Origin: UBA3775 sp964584255
GTDB taxonomy: Bacteria; Bacillota; Clostridia; Lachnospirales; Lachnospiraceae
Reading direction: 5' to 3'
Length of the DNA stretch: 64,000 nucleotides
Assembly (NCBI GenBank): GCA_964584255.1
Contig: CAZOZM010000002.1
Location: forward strand, 111,482-175,481
Shown: positions 52,751 to 62,951 of the stretch, piece after piece
How the letters are laid out: every line of letters begins with the position of its first letter
Position numbering within the stretch: the stretch's first letter is position 1
Translations under genes and position numbers: made by a program
The notes under the pieces: model-generated
Database searches by the model: none
What the model was told of the DNA's origin: nothing
The model's input: only the letters and a program-made list of their open reading frames with translations

Positions 52751-53611
52751 TTAAGGATTGGTTTTTATACAGATTACAGGCCTCACACCCTTAATCTCGT
52801 CCTGTCCGAATCCCTCTTTATTAACATTGCCGCTTTCATCTGCATAAGCAGCCTCACTTTCACCGGACATTATATCCGAAGTTGACATTATTCGCAACCA
52901 GTAAGATGAAAAATTATCTTCCGTGACCTTAAGCCCCTGTATCTGTGCATAAGGGGTTGCCTGTGCCGCCGTCTTTTTTTCCGATATACCCTCAACAATT
53001 TCTGCGTCAGGTATCAGCACAAATGTACCGGTTTCTTCGTTCTCAACCGGAATTCCGTCAGCCAGAACAAACTTTATCATCTCCGACTTTTCCTTTGATG
53101 AAAATGCCTGATTATAAAAATTTTCATTTAGAAAATCATCTATGCTTTTTTCACCGTTAAGAAGCGCACTTGACTTATAGTACTCCGACGCATCCAGAAT
53201 ATATTCCGAAACCAGAACAACATGGCTTTCATCCTCATAATGCACAATCCAGCTTATTCTTTCGACCTCACCGTCTTCGCCCTGAGGATATGTACCCAAA
53301 AATATTCTTCCGCCTTTTGTATACTTTTTGTCTGCATCCGCACCTGTTGCCACATTACCGTCAGAAAGGTCCCGACTGTCCCACCAGCTTTCGGAGTCGG
53401 CATCTGCCTTAGTTGCAACGGCTTTGCCCTCATCTGCCCCGTTCTTATTCCATTTTCTGCCACGGAGCCAAAAGCCGGCAACTGTAACGGCAACAATACA
53501 TGCCGTAAGACCCGTCAGTTTCAGTGCAAACTTATACCCGGATTTTACGTTTCTCTTTTTCCTGTATTCCGCAAAGTTAACTATCTTTCTTTTCTCATTC
53601 TTCCCCATCAA
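52751..53611 (-). CDS. Membrane-anchored DUF6273 protein
   Basis: The 286-residue protein has a basic N-terminus, one membrane helix (about 30-48), an acidic linker, and an outer domain (about 95-285). Its pieces FLGTYPQGEDGEVERISWIVHYEDESHVVLVSEYIL (from about residue 103), FLNENFYNQAFS and the terminal GVRPVICIK fit DUF6273. The fold is thought to be related to formylglycine-enzyme/C-type-lectin-like domains, but that is uncertain. It overlaps the preceding gene by 17 bp. Confidence 0.78.
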   Translation of the reverse strand: MMGKNEKRKIVNFAEYRKKRNVKSGYKFALKLTGLTACIVAVTVAGFWLRGRKWNKNGADEGKAVATKADADSESWWDSRDLSDGNVATGADADKKYTKGGRIFLGTYPQGEDGEVERISWIVHYEDESHVVLVSEYILDASEYYKSSALLNGEKSIDDFLNENFYNQAFSSKEKSEMIKFVLADGIPVENEETGTFVLIPDAEIVEGISEKKTAAQATPYAQIQGLKVTEDNFSSYWLRIMSTSDIMSGESEAAYADESGNVNKEGFGQDEIKGVRPVICIKTNP

Positions 53612-53885
53612 AACCGCCTGTTACCTCTTCTGCTTCTTCCTTACCGATGTCCTCTTCAAGAATCTCTGCGATATGTTTTTCTTCCTTATGGACCGCATCA
53701 TAAACCGCAATGAGCATATATATTATAATAGGAACAAAAACCAGGCAGAAAAGTGCCGCCATCATCATTTCCATGTTTCCCATTATCATACATACACATC
53801 CCGCCACAATGAAAATACCCATCGCAACGAGGGCAACAATGGCAAGAATCCTTCTGACGGAACTCTTTTTATTCTTCGCACTCAT
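53595..53885 (-). CDS. Small two-helix membrane protein
   Basis: The 96-residue product has two hydrophobic helices (about 12-34 and 40-62) and a charged, Glu-rich cytoplasmic tail. It has no recognised family. It overlaps rarA by 17 bp at its start and the DUF6273 gene by 17 bp at its end, so these genes form one tightly packed operon. Confidence 0.65.
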   Translation of the reverse strand: MSAKNKKSSVRRILAIVALVAMGIFIVAGCVCMIMGNMEMMMAALFCLVFVPIIIYMLIAVYDAVHKEEKHIAEILEEDIGKEEAEEVTGGFDGEE

Positions 53886-55245
53886 TTCTTATTTTCTCCA
53901 TTCTTTCCTTGATATTTTTCTCATACCCCTGTTCATTCAGGTTGTAAAATTGCATATTCCTCAGGTTCTCCGGCATATACTCCTGGTTGCAATAATGATT
54001 TTTGTATTCATGAGGATACTTATAATCAATGCCATGCCCCAATTTAGCCGCACCCTTGTAGTGAGCATCCATCAGATATGGCGGAATTGCTCCCGGTCTC
54101 TGATCCTTAACTGCTTCCATGGCTCTTTCAATGGCTACGTAGGCCGAATTGCTTTTTGGAGCCGCAGCAACATAGGATGCCGCCTGTGAAAGTATAATTG
54201 CCGCCTCAGGCATACCGATTCTTTCAACCGCCGTAAAAGCCGAAGATGCGACAACGATTGCCATCGGGTCTGCATTGCCGACATCCTCAGATGCGCATAT
54301 TGCAATTCTTCTCGCTATAAATCTCACATCTTCCCCGGAATAGAGCATCCTTGCCAGATAATATACTGTTGCATCGATATCTGACCCTCTCATGCTCTTT
54401 ATGAATGCTGAAATCGTATCATAGTGGCTGTCACCGTCTTTATCATATCTTGCAGCCCTCTTCTGTATGCACTCTTGTGCAACTTCCATCGTAATATGAA
54501 TTTTACCGTCTTCTGCCGGCATGGTTGTCAGAACACCCAATTCTATGGCATTCAGCGCATTTCTCGCATCTCCGTTTGAAATATCTGCCAGAAAATCAAG
54601 AGCCTCTTCTTCTATTACCGGATTGTAAACGGCAAGACCGTTTTCTCCGTCAGTAAGGGCTCTTCTGATAAGCTTTTTGATACTTTCGGTTGAAAGCGGT
54701 TTAAGTTCAAAAATAATTGAACGGCTAATCAGAGCGTTGTTAACCTCAAAATAAGGATTTTCAGTTGTTGCGCCGATAAGTATTATGGTTCCGTCCTCAA
54801 CAAAAGGCAGCAGATAATCCTGCTGGGCTTTATTGAAACGATGTATTTCATCAATGAAGAGTATTGTTCTCTTTCCATACATTCCAAGCGTATCCTTGGC
54901 TGAACTTACCACTTCCTCCATTTCTTTCTTTCCTGAAGAAGTTGCATTTATACGTACAAATTCAGCACTGGTTGTTTCCGCAATCACTTCTGCCAACGTG
55001 GTTTTCCCCGTTCCCGGCGGTCCGTAAAAAATAACCGAGCTCAATTTGTCAGCCTTAATGGCTCTTGTAAGCAGTTTGTTCTCACCGAGAATATGCTCCT
55101 GTCCGACAATTTCTTCCAGTTTCTTCGGACGCATTCTGGATGCCAGCGGTGATTCTTTTTTCCCACCTGTTTCCCTCATATAGTCAAATAAATCCACTGT
55201 CTTCTCCGTTTCCGGATGTCGGCGGCGGTTATAACCTCTAAGCAT
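53869..55245 (-). CDS. rarA: Replication-associated recombination protein A (MgsA/RarA)
   Basis: The 458-residue AAA+ ATPase acts at stalled forks. It has the N-terminal LASRMRPKKLEEIVGQEHILG box, Walker A GPPGTGKTT (about 58-66), Walker B LFIDEIHRF (about 104-112), sensor GATTENP and the C-terminal tetramerisation domain with the YKYPHEYKNHY motif. Length is normal for RarA. The ATG at 55245 follows AAAGGG at 9 bp; the frame open to 55293 adds residues unlike the family. It heads the packed operon rarA-two-helix protein-DUF6273-SEC-C. Confidence 0.93.
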   Translation of the reverse strand: MLRGYNRRRHPETEKTVDLFDYMRETGGKKESPLASRMRPKKLEEIVGQEHILGENKLLTRAIKADKLSSVIFYGPPGTGKTTLAEVIAETTSAEFVRINATSSGKKEMEEVVSSAKDTLGMYGKRTILFIDEIHRFNKAQQDYLLPFVEDGTIILIGATTENPYFEVNNALISRSIIFELKPLSTESIKKLIRRALTDGENGLAVYNPVIEEEALDFLADISNGDARNALNAIELGVLTTMPAEDGKIHITMEVAQECIQKRAARYDKDGDSHYDTISAFIKSMRGSDIDATVYYLARMLYSGEDVRFIARRIAICASEDVGNADPMAIVVASSAFTAVERIGMPEAAIILSQAASYVAAAPKSNSAYVAIERAMEAVKDQRPGAIPPYLMDAHYKGAAKLGHGIDYKYPHEYKNHYCNQEYMPENLRNMQFYNLNEQGYEKNIKERMEKIRNECEE

Positions 55246-55325
55246 CTTGCATAACCCTTTAATTTGCGTTATACTTATGATAATTATGCTCACCTGTCGG
55301 TGAATAAATCACTTAGGAGGTACAA

Positions 55326-55499
55326 ATGCTGCCGAAAGATCCTTTTTTGCTTGTAAGCTATGTCAATACAAAGCTCAGGGATGATTATGAAAACCTTGAA
55401 GCCCTTGCGGATGCGGAAGGGGTTTCCGTCTCTGACATCACTGATGCTTTGAAAAAAATCGACTACGTTTATAATAAAAGTACAAATCAGTTTTCATGA
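55326..55499 (+). CDS. DUF4250 family protein
   Basis: A 57-residue protein starting MLPKDPFLLVSYVNTKLRD and ending KIDYVYNKSTNQF, the whole-length pattern of DUF4250 proteins common in Clostridia. It has a predicted small helical fold; function unknown. An excellent AGGAGG lies 5 bp before the ATG. It is divergent from rarA and appears to be transcribed alone. The 166 bp after it up to the YigZ gene hold nothing that I recognise. Confidence 0.85.
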   Translation: MLPKDPFLLVSYVNTKLRDDYENLEALADAEGVSVSDITDALKKIDYVYNKSTNQFS

Positions 55500-55665
55500 T
55501 ATTCCATACAAAATCGTTTGTCAAGAATGCTTCAATCTGTTTGAGCGAATCCGGCACGAATCCCCTTACGGAGGTTTCACTTAAATTAACACCGGATGTC
55601 TGACAAAAGCACCAAACGGTTTCATGACCCCCGGCACAATGCAAACGAAACGGAAATGAGGTTTA

Positions 55666-56283
55666 ATGGATAAATTACTATATATACGCGGACCGGTTCA
55701 GGCAGAAATAACGGAAAAAAAATCCCGTTTCATTGCCAACATAACACCTGTCGAAAACGAAGAACAGGCTCTTATGTTTATTGACTCGGTCAGGAAAAAA
55801 TACTATGATGCGAGACATAACTGCTACGCCTATATCACCGGAGATAATGATGAATTCATACATTGTTCCGACGATGGCGAACCTTCCCACACCGCCGGCA
55901 GACCAATGCTTGAAGTTTTAAAGGGTGCGGGACTGCATAAAGTCTGTGTAACCGTGACAAGATACTTCGGCGGTATTCTCCTGGGAACAGGCGGGCTCGT
56001 AAGGGCGTATCAGGGTGCAGTAAAAGCGGCTGTTGACGAGTGTGACATTTACGAACTTGCTCAATACCGGAGAATCCGTATCCATACCGATTACCCCGGT
56101 CACGGAAAAATTTCCTTCATGGCACAGACTGAAGGTTATATAATAAGTAATCTTGTCTATACTGATAAAGTAGAATTAGATTTATGTGTTCCTCCAGAAA
56201 AGGAACAATCCGCCATACTCAGTGTCACTTCCATCACAAACGGCAAAGCGACTATTGAAGTCGGTGAACTCTTTAAGGCCTGA
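55666..56283 (+). CDS. YigZ/IMPACT family protein
   Basis: The 205-residue protein has the N-terminal IMPACT domain (about 10-125) with KSRFIANI, DARHNCYAYI, DDGEPSHTAGRPML and the TRYFGGILLGTGGLVRAYQGAVK signature, followed by a DUF1949-type ferredoxin-like domain (about 135-200). YigZ proteins probably bind RNA or ribosomes; the exact job is unknown. GAGG lies about 6 bp before the ATG. It precedes the PBP gene at 59 bp, same direction. Confidence 0.92.
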   Translation: MDKLLYIRGPVQAEITEKKSRFIANITPVENEEQALMFIDSVRKKYYDARHNCYAYITGDNDEFIHCSDDGEPSHTAGRPMLEVLKGAGLHKVCVTVTRYFGGILLGTGGLVRAYQGAVKAAVDECDIYELAQYRRIRIHTDYPGHGKISFMAQTEGYIISNLVYTDKVELDLCVPPEKEQSAILSVTSITNGKATIEVGELFKA

Positions 56284-56342
56284 CGCAGGCTCTTAACCAT
56301 TTTTCAGACGGAACTTTTCAGTTCCATTAAACGAGGAAAGCT

Positions 56343-58958
56343 ATGAATTACAACAAACATTCAATCAACAAGAGACAGAAAATGCTGCGTTCAAAATCAA
56401 GACGCATCTATTCCCTGTTTCGGGTTACGGCTTTAAGACTTGCTCTTATTGCCCTTGTTTTCTGCATGTTCGTGGGAACTGCCGCTGTCTACGGCATATA
56501 CAAGGGAATCATCTCAAAATCTCCCAGTCTTGACAGCATAAGTGTCGTTCCTACTTCCTATGCCACTACACTTTACTACAACGACGAAAGCACTGTAATC
56601 AAAACTCTTGCCGCTTCCGGCAGTAACCGTGAATATGTTAAATATGATGACATTTCACCAAATGCCGTTAATGCTTTTATAGCTCTTGAGGACGAAAGAT
56701 TCTTTGATCATAACGGAATTGACGTTCAGGGTATTTTCCGTGCAGCTTTTGTTGACATTCTCATGGGAAAAGATGCCGGTGCTTCAACCATCACCCAGCA
56801 GTTAATCAAAAACCAGGTTTTCGGAGGTGGAAACGAAACATTATTCGTTGATAAGCTGAAAAGAAAAATCCAGGAACAGTATCTTGCCATAGAGCTTGAA
56901 ACTTATACACCGAAAGAAAAAATTCTTGAATACTATCTGAATACCATAAACCTCGGAAATGGTTCCTATGGTATCCAAAGAGCTTCTCAGGAATACTTCG
57001 GAAAAGATGCTGCCGACCTGACGGTATCCGAGGCTGCCGTCCTCGCACCCATTGCATATTCACCAACCCTCATGAACCCTCTGAACTATCCTGAGGCGAA
57101 CAGCAAAAGACGTCTTGCCACTCTGAACAATATGTACGAGCAGCAACTCATAACAGAGGAGGAATATAACGAAGCAATTGCCGATACACAGAGTGTGTAC
57201 GAAAGAATCGTCGCTCAAAATCAGATTGCTTCAACTTATGATTCTTCGATGAACTCATATTTTACGGATGCACTCATTAACCAGGTTCTTGAGGATTTGG
57301 AAGCAAAAGGATATTCTTCCTATGAGGCAACAACACTCTTATACAGCGGCGGTCTTACCATTTATTCCACCCAGGATAAAGATATTCAGGCCGTTCTTGA
57401 TGAGGCATTTACCAACGAGGCAAACTTCCCGGCAGTAGGACAGGGTTCATATTACGAACTTTCCGGCGACTGGGCTCTTTCAATCTATCTCGGAGATGAC
57501 AAATGGGTTCACTATCACTCAAACGACCTTATAGAATACTACAGGGAATATACTGACAGTGACCGATTCTACTACCACAAAGACGGTGGTTCTAAAGGAA
57601 TAAGCAGTCTTACACTTAACAAAGAAGATCTCTCTGCAAAAGTTGATGCTTTTATCACTGCCAAGATGGATGAAAACAACGGCGAATCCTATCTGGAATC
57701 ATCCAGAAACATTATACTCCAGCCCCAGTCAGCCATGGTTGTAATGGACTACAGAACCGGTCAGGTTGTGGCAATGTACGGCGGACGAGGCGAAAAACTC
57801 GGAGACCGTGTCTTAAACAGAGCTACGGGAACTTACCGTCAGCCCGGCTCAACTTTCAAAGTTCTTGCCGCATTCATGCCTGCACTTGATACCGGCGGCA
57901 GTACACTTGCTTCAACTTTTGACGATTCATATTACAGTTATGCAACCGGCAATGAGGCGGCCGGTGAAGATACCACAATCCGCAACTGGTACAAAACCGG
58001 CTATGAGGGTCTGAGTCCTATACGACGCGGAATATACCGTTCCATGAACATTGTCGCAGTAAGAACATTTGAGTCTGTCGGTGCCGGTACTTCACTTTCA
58101 TACCTTGAACAGATGGGCTTTTCCAAAATAGATGACACAAACGACCGTAACATTTCTACCGCACTCGGTGGTCTCACTACCGGTGTTTCGGTTCTTGAAC
58201 TGACGGCCGGATATTCGAGCATCGCAAACGATGGTATTTACATCAAACCTCGCCTCTACACGGAAGTCTATGACCATGACGGCAAACTGCTTTTGGAAAA
58301 CAAATCAAAAGCAACACAGATAATGAAGTCGTCAACAGCATATCTCCTTACCGATGCAATGAAGGATGTTACAACCATCGGTACCGGTTCTACATGTCGA
58401 TTCCAAAATCTTAACATTCCGGTTGCGGGAAAAACAGGAACAACCACCAAGGACATTGACCTTTGGTTCTGCGGTTACACACCTTATTACTGTGCCGGCA
58501 TATGGTCAGGTTATGACAACAATTTCCAGCAGTCAAACGGAGGCTATCATAAAGTGCTCTGGCGTAATATTATGGAGCAGATTCATACAATAAAAGGCTG
58601 CGAAGAAAAGGATTTTGAAGTTCCTAATTCCATTGTCACTGCAAAAATATGCAGTAAATGCGGTAATCTTGCCGTCTCCGGATTGTGTGATAAAAACGAG
58701 ATGGGAGATCTTACAAAGGAAGAAATCTTTGCAAACGGAACAGTTCCTACTCAAAAATGTACCTGTTGCACTGAGATCACCCTTTGCGACGAATCAAACA
58801 TGCTTGCAACATCCGGATGCCCTCATACCCATACCACTGTTCTCCTGGACAAAACCGAATCCGAAGACAGTATTGCAAACGGAGGAACATTCGATACCCC
58901 ATATTGTCTGACAGAGTCAATGAAACAGACATGCAACCTACACTCAGCTGCAGAATAA
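56343..58958 (+). CDS. Class A penicillin-binding protein (PBP1a-type)
   Basis: The 871-residue cell-wall enzyme has a short basic cytoplasmic part, one membrane helix (about 32-55) and a GT51 glycosyltransferase domain (about 85-260; EDERFFDHNGID, GASTITQQLIKN, EKILEYYLNTINLG). The transpeptidase domain (about 440-750) carries the nucleophile motif STFK (about 503), SMN (about 567) and KTGTT (about 697). The C-terminal tail (about 775-871) is unusual in having about ten Cys, several as CxxC or CC, possibly a disulfide or metal-binding module. It builds peptidoglycan. Terminator follows directly. Confidence 0.95.
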   Translation: MNYNKHSINKRQKMLRSKSRRIYSLFRVTALRLALIALVFCMFVGTAAVYGIYKGIISKSPSLDSISVVPTSYATTLYYNDESTVIKTLAASGSNREYVKYDDISPNAVNAFIALEDERFFDHNGIDVQGIFRAAFVDILMGKDAGASTITQQLIKNQVFGGGNETLFVDKLKRKIQEQYLAIELETYTPKEKILEYYLNTINLGNGSYGIQRASQEYFGKDAADLTVSEAAVLAPIAYSPTLMNPLNYPEANSKRRLATLNNMYEQQLITEEEYNEAIADTQSVYERIVAQNQIASTYDSSMNSYFTDALINQVLEDLEAKGYSSYEATTLLYSGGLTIYSTQDKDIQAVLDEAFTNEANFPAVGQGSYYELSGDWALSIYLGDDKWVHYHSNDLIEYYREYTDSDRFYYHKDGGSKGISSLTLNKEDLSAKVDAFITAKMDENNGESYLESSRNIILQPQSAMVVMDYRTGQVVAMYGGRGEKLGDRVLNRATGTYRQPGSTFKVLAAFMPALDTGGSTLASTFDDSYYSYATGNEAAGEDTTIRNWYKTGYEGLSPIRRGIYRSMNIVAVRTFESVGAGTSLSYLEQMGFSKIDDTNDRNISTALGGLTTGVSVLELTAGYSSIANDGIYIKPRLYTEVYDHDGKLLLENKSKATQIMKSSTAYLLTDAMKDVTTIGTGSTCRFQNLNIPVAGKTGTTTKDIDLWFCGYTPYYCAGIWSGYDNNFQQSNGGYHKVLWRNIMEQIHTIKGCEEKDFEVPNSIVTAKICSKCGNLAVSGLCDKNEMGDLTKEEIFANGTVPTQKCTCCTEITLCDESNMLATSGCPHTHTTVLLDKTESEDSIANGGTFDTPYCLTESMKQTCNLHSAAE

Positions 58959-58970
58959 TCAGAATATTCA

Positions 58971-59014
58971 AAAAACGGAAGCCCGTACATCACTGTACCC
59001 GCTTCCGTTTTTTA
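58971..59014 (+). terminator. Terminator after the PBP gene
   Basis: AAAACGGAAGC (58972-58982) pairs with GCTTCCGTTTT (59001-59011), extended by GTACA/TGTAC, with T- and A-runs on the two sides. Confidence 0.9.
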
Positions 59015-59063
59015 CTGACAGTATAAGAATTTTTCAAGCATAAACAAATCCATACATCTGTCT

Positions 59064-59730
59064 TTACACTTCTTTCATTTTTCCGTCTTTAATTATAAAC
59101 TGGTGCTTCGCATAACCGTCAATTTCCGGATCATGTGTTACGATTATAATCGTCTGTCCTTCCTGATTAAGCTTCCCGAATATTTCCATTACTTTATATG
59201 TATTTTCTTTATCCAATGCTCCTGTCGGTTCATCGGCAAGTATAAGCGGACTGTCTTTCGCAAGTGCCCTCGCAATCACAACTCTCTGTTGTTCTCCTCC
59301 CGATAGCTCTGATATCTTTCTTTTTTCATAACCGGCAAGAGAAACTTTTTCCAGACATTCCCGGATTTTTTTCTTTTTTTCCAAACGGGACATTTTTTTT
59401 ATATCACAGAGGAATTTCCACATTTTTTTCAACATTCAGATTATCCAGAAGTTCATACTTTTGGAATACCAAACTTATCTTCTCACGCCTAAACAAATCC
59501 GTTTTCTTCCCATTTAATCCCGAAACAGTCTTACCTTCAAATATGTATTCACCACCGGTTGCATCATCCAATCCGCCTAAAATATTCAACAGAGTTGTCT
59601 TGCCGGAACCCGAAGCACCCATTATTGAAACAAAATCACCTCTGTTTATTTTAAAATTCACATCCTGCAAAACTGGTTTGTCATTTACACTCCTATTATA
59701 TATTTTACATATCCCTTTCAGTTCAATCAT
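59064..59730 (-). pseudogene. MacB/LolD-type ABC ATPase, disrupted
   Basis: Two frames together make a full ATPase of about 220 residues. The first (59730-59404) holds Walker A GASGSGKTT and the Q-loop; the second (ends 59064) has LSGGEQQRVVIARAL, Walker B ILADEPTGALD and the H-loop in VTHDPEI. The break is near 59400: after NVEIPL comes TGA, and the frame is restored only after a run of eight A. The most natural reading is an in-frame stop plus a one-base change in the A-run. GAGTAATT precedes the ATG weakly. The partner permease is also broken, so the whole exporter is dead or frameshifted. Confidence 0.85.
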
Positions 59731-59732
59731 AA

Positions 59733-61545
59733 TTACTCCTCACTAATTCTAAGCATGTTCAATGCTTTATTTCTGGATATCTTTCTAAAATTAACAACGA
59801 CAACAACAAATGCTGTTACAAGTGTTAAAATCAATGCAGGAATTATTGATTTCAGACTTGCGTTATCCAGCAATATCTTACTAATGGTATAGGAAAACAC
59901 TACAGCCGTTATCAACGATAGCATGCTCATTTTCAAAACATACGTCATAACGTCTGCAAGAATATTCATTCCCGTTGCCCCATTGCATCTTTTTATCGCA
60001 CATTCTCTTGCTTTTCCCATAAACACCAACCTTGATACGGATAATACATTAACCAGCGATATTGCAATCAATATCCACATAATAACATTATTTTCCGAAT
60101 CTAGAAGCATTAAATTCTCATAGTCTTCATATATCTCATCAGGTTTTCCAACTAAACTATCGGCCTTATTTACGAAATCAAGGTGCAAATTACAGAAAAA
60201 GACAAAATTGCATTGTTTATGAATAGTGAAAAAGCCATAATCCCATAAATAACACGATTGTTTTCATTGTATTTTCTCATCATGTCCGCAACCGGATACC
60301 TTGCTATTACTACACTTGGCACTATTGTTTCAATAAGAATTATAAGTAAAGCAAGTGCTACAGTTATCGGAATCACTCTCGAAAAAATAATGTCATCATA
60401 CAATTCAACAAGAGATGTTTTTTTGTAGTTTTAACCATGAATCCAATAATTGCTGCTATTATTGTATTACCTATAAAGCAGGCAAATCCGCCAACTAATA
60501 CATTATCCCCAAATATACTTTGAGTGATTTCGTTTTTCAAACCTCCTGATGCCAGCATAATCCCATATTGACGGCGTTCTGTAAAAAATGCTCCCAGTCT
60601 CATACATATCACAATTATGATTTCCATAACTCCAACCATTAAGGCGACAGCCAACAGATACTTGAACACGATATCATAGCTTTTTGCATTTTTCGACACA
60701 ATTTCACCAAGCGGGTGTATTGTTGCCTCTGCATTATACTCTTTAACACATTTCATCACAGCTTCTTTGACATCTTCCTGAGATACATTTTCAGCATACG
60801 AAATGTAAAAACTTCCTCCTACAGTTCCTTTCCTGCACAGCTCTATCATCAGATTATCGAGGCAGACTATTGATGTATCCTCTAACAAACTCACATCCGG
60901 AGACATTAAAAGTGTTTTAGGAATCCACGAGGATCCCTCCTCTAAAACACCTGCTATAAAAAATTTTTGAACGTAATCACCTTTTACATACTCCAACACT
61001 GTTCCTACAGGATAAGCCTCTCTAAGAAATGAACCCAGATAAATAATAGTTGTATCTTCGTCTACATACTCCGCTGCCTCTTCAAAATCCATTCCTTCTA
61101 CAACATCAAGTTCCATCAAGTGTACAAGGGTATAGTCCATATACAGTTCTTCTACTCGTCCTTCTTCCAGATTTTCCTGCATACATGTATGTTTCTTCTG
61201 TATTACTTCCAGAGGTTTCCATATATTCAGATTTGAACAATAATATCCAAATCCACCTATAGCAGTAACCTCAGGCGTATCATAAATGCTTCTCAACATC
61301 TCCACTAAATAGTCCGTATAGTCAATTTCATCTTCCGGATATGACAGTATTTCACACTCATCCATCACCGCAGAATTATAAATTCCTGCCGAAAACTTAG
61401 CATTCATTACAGTTTTATTATTTTCATTAAAGAAGAAGATAAATATCACAAGACATGCCGTACATATCGCCAAAACGTGTATCGCAATCAAAATACAGAT
61501 ATCAAATCTCTTTTTTCCCCAATTATACGCAGATATATAATTCAT
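59733..61545 (-). pseudogene. FtsX/MacB-type ABC permease, disrupted in three pieces
   Basis: Three minus-strand frames add up to about 600 residues of one permease. The first (61545-60373) has an N-terminal membrane helix, a large outer domain (about 40-285) and membrane helices. The second (about 60403-60170) continues with two helices, and the third (60188-59733) has the last helices with the family-typical KARECAIKRCNGAT segment. The joins fall at an A7 run near 60425 and a T-rich stretch near 60200. FtsX-type permeases with this large loop export lipids, peptides or antibiotics. The region is more AT-rich than its neighbours. The start at 61545 has GAGGAAA upstream. Confidence 0.85.
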
Positions 61546-61747
61546 ACTTACTTTCCTCAATAACCGGCTGATATATTAACGTAATTGGCCCCGGATGAAA
61601 GTGAATTTTTATCTCCTTAACCATAAATTACTGTAACACAGTTTACTACCCATCTATTTTTTCGCCAACGCTTATCTTGTTTTTCTTCACAACATGTTTA
61701 CCTTCGTGAATCCCCCTGCACAAATTACTTCTAATGTCATTTCCACC
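61546..61747. other. Intergenic stretch upstream of the decayed ABC cassette
   Basis: About 200 bp (300 to the next gene, including a terminator) without an open frame of note. It is AT-rich and contains no promoter or repeat that I could recognise with confidence. Confidence 0.4.
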
Positions 61748-61796
61748 GCAAAAAGCCCCTTTTCACGTCTTTTCAACATGAAAAAGGGCCTTTTGC
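61748..61796 (-). terminator. Terminator after the cysteine-rich protein gene
   Basis: On the minus strand AAAAGGCCCTTTTTCATG pairs imperfectly with CACGTGAAAAGGGGCTTTT (outer arms AAAAGGcCCCTTTT), followed by T-rich sequence. It lies about 57 bp after the stop at 61853. Confidence 0.65.
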
Positions 61797-61852
61797 TATA
61801 ATTTGAATTTCTTTTGGATTTCTATTTTTTCAATTCTTTTCATTCATTGTCA

Positions 61853-62797
61853 TCATTCTGTTCCGGATAAAACTTCTGTTTTTGCTATGCAATTACCTTC
61901 TCCCTGTTCATCACATCCACAGCAAGGCGTTACCGGATCACAGTCCTGCTTAAGAACACCTTCACATGCAGGCGGCGACAGATTCAATGGCCGTATTGCA
62001 AGATTTAACAATTCTCCTGCGACAAAGTCCATGCATACCGACTCTTCATCAGACGTAATGCTGCCTTTAGGTGTGTCCATTCTTCCCACAACCGGAACAC
62101 GATATCCTGCGAAGTAAAGAGTCTGCATTACTAATGTAAGACCGACTGTAATTTCACTTGCTGCCTCGTCAAAATCCAGAACCTTCGGAATTCCGTAAAG
62201 ATTCAGACCTTCTCTGATTGAATTGTTTGTCGAATCAAATCCTATGTTATTTATTGCCGCAGTCGGATTACCACCTTCGACCAGATTATATGAATATCCA
62301 TACGGTGTATACATCTCAAGAGTTACGGATGACGGATTTGTATCCCCATCATAAAATGTACTCGTCTGGTCCGAAGGAAGATATGTTGCCGAAACATTCG
62401 ATGTACCAAGAGTATTACAACTGCTGTCATAATATATTATCACATAGTCAGCCACTATATTGCTGAGCGTAATCCTAGTACAGTTAGGTCTTCCGGCTAT
62501 CGGCTGAATGTTAACCTCTCCATCAGCTGTTCCGTAGGTGTATGTCAGGTTAACCAGCCTTACACATGCGCTGACCGCAGTCGGATACTCTGTAGATACC
62601 GTAATGCCAACAGGAAAAGTTGCACAAAGATTAATTCCCAGTTCATCATATATTACCGGGGCAAATATACCCAATGTACCCGGAGTTCCGCATATCGGGT
62701 TCGTACACACATCTCTGCAGCATCCATCTGCGGCATCAATCTTACTGCACACCGGACTTACTATTCTGCAGCATTTACAAGACTTACATTTTGCCAT
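61853..62797 (-). CDS. Cysteine-rich protein of unknown function, possibly spore or surface associated
   Basis: The 314-residue protein has a Cys cluster at each end (MAKCKSCKCC..VCSK..CC..VCTNPIC, and near the C-terminus CDPVTPCCGCDEQGEGNC) and a hydrophobic, Thr/Asn/Tyr-rich, strand-prone centre (about 40-270). There is no signal peptide. Such Cys-rich ends with a beta-rich middle recall spore coat or exosporium proteins that are cross-linked by disulfides, but I do not recognise a named family. A CATAATATA box at 62829-62821 fits the sigma-K/E -10 pattern CATANNNTA, though no convincing -35 was found. AAAGGA precedes the ATG. Confidence 0.65.
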   Translation of the reverse strand: MAKCKSCKCCRIVSPVCSKIDAADGCCRDVCTNPICGTPGTLGIFAPVIYDELGINLCATFPVGITVSTEYPTAVSACVRLVNLTYTYGTADGEVNIQPIAGRPNCTRITLSNIVADYVIIYYDSSCNTLGTSNVSATYLPSDQTSTFYDGDTNPSSVTLEMYTPYGYSYNLVEGGNPTAAINNIGFDSTNNSIREGLNLYGIPKVLDFDEAASEITVGLTLVMQTLYFAGYRVPVVGRMDTPKGSITSDEESVCMDFVAGELLNLAIRPLNLSPPACEGVLKQDCDPVTPCCGCDEQGEGNCIAKTEVLSGTE

Positions 62798-62951
62798 GGA
62801 ACATATTCCTTTTTTTACTTTATATTATGCATTAACAATAGCCTTGCCACATATTTTATATAAAGTACCTTTTCTCAGAACCTCTCTGCTTATCACTTGC
62901 CAAATTACAATAGAGAGTCTGCCGGATTTTATTCAGAAAGAGAGACAAATC

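Noticed and set aside
53328..53912. Plus-strand frames antisense to DUF6273 and its neighbour
   Set aside because: Shadows of tightly packed minus-strand genes; composition not protein-like.
62538..62951. N-terminal extension of the coiled-coil protein
   Set aside because: It lies antisense to the Cys-rich gene and lacks coiled-coil or other sense; the ATG at 62952 is a better start.
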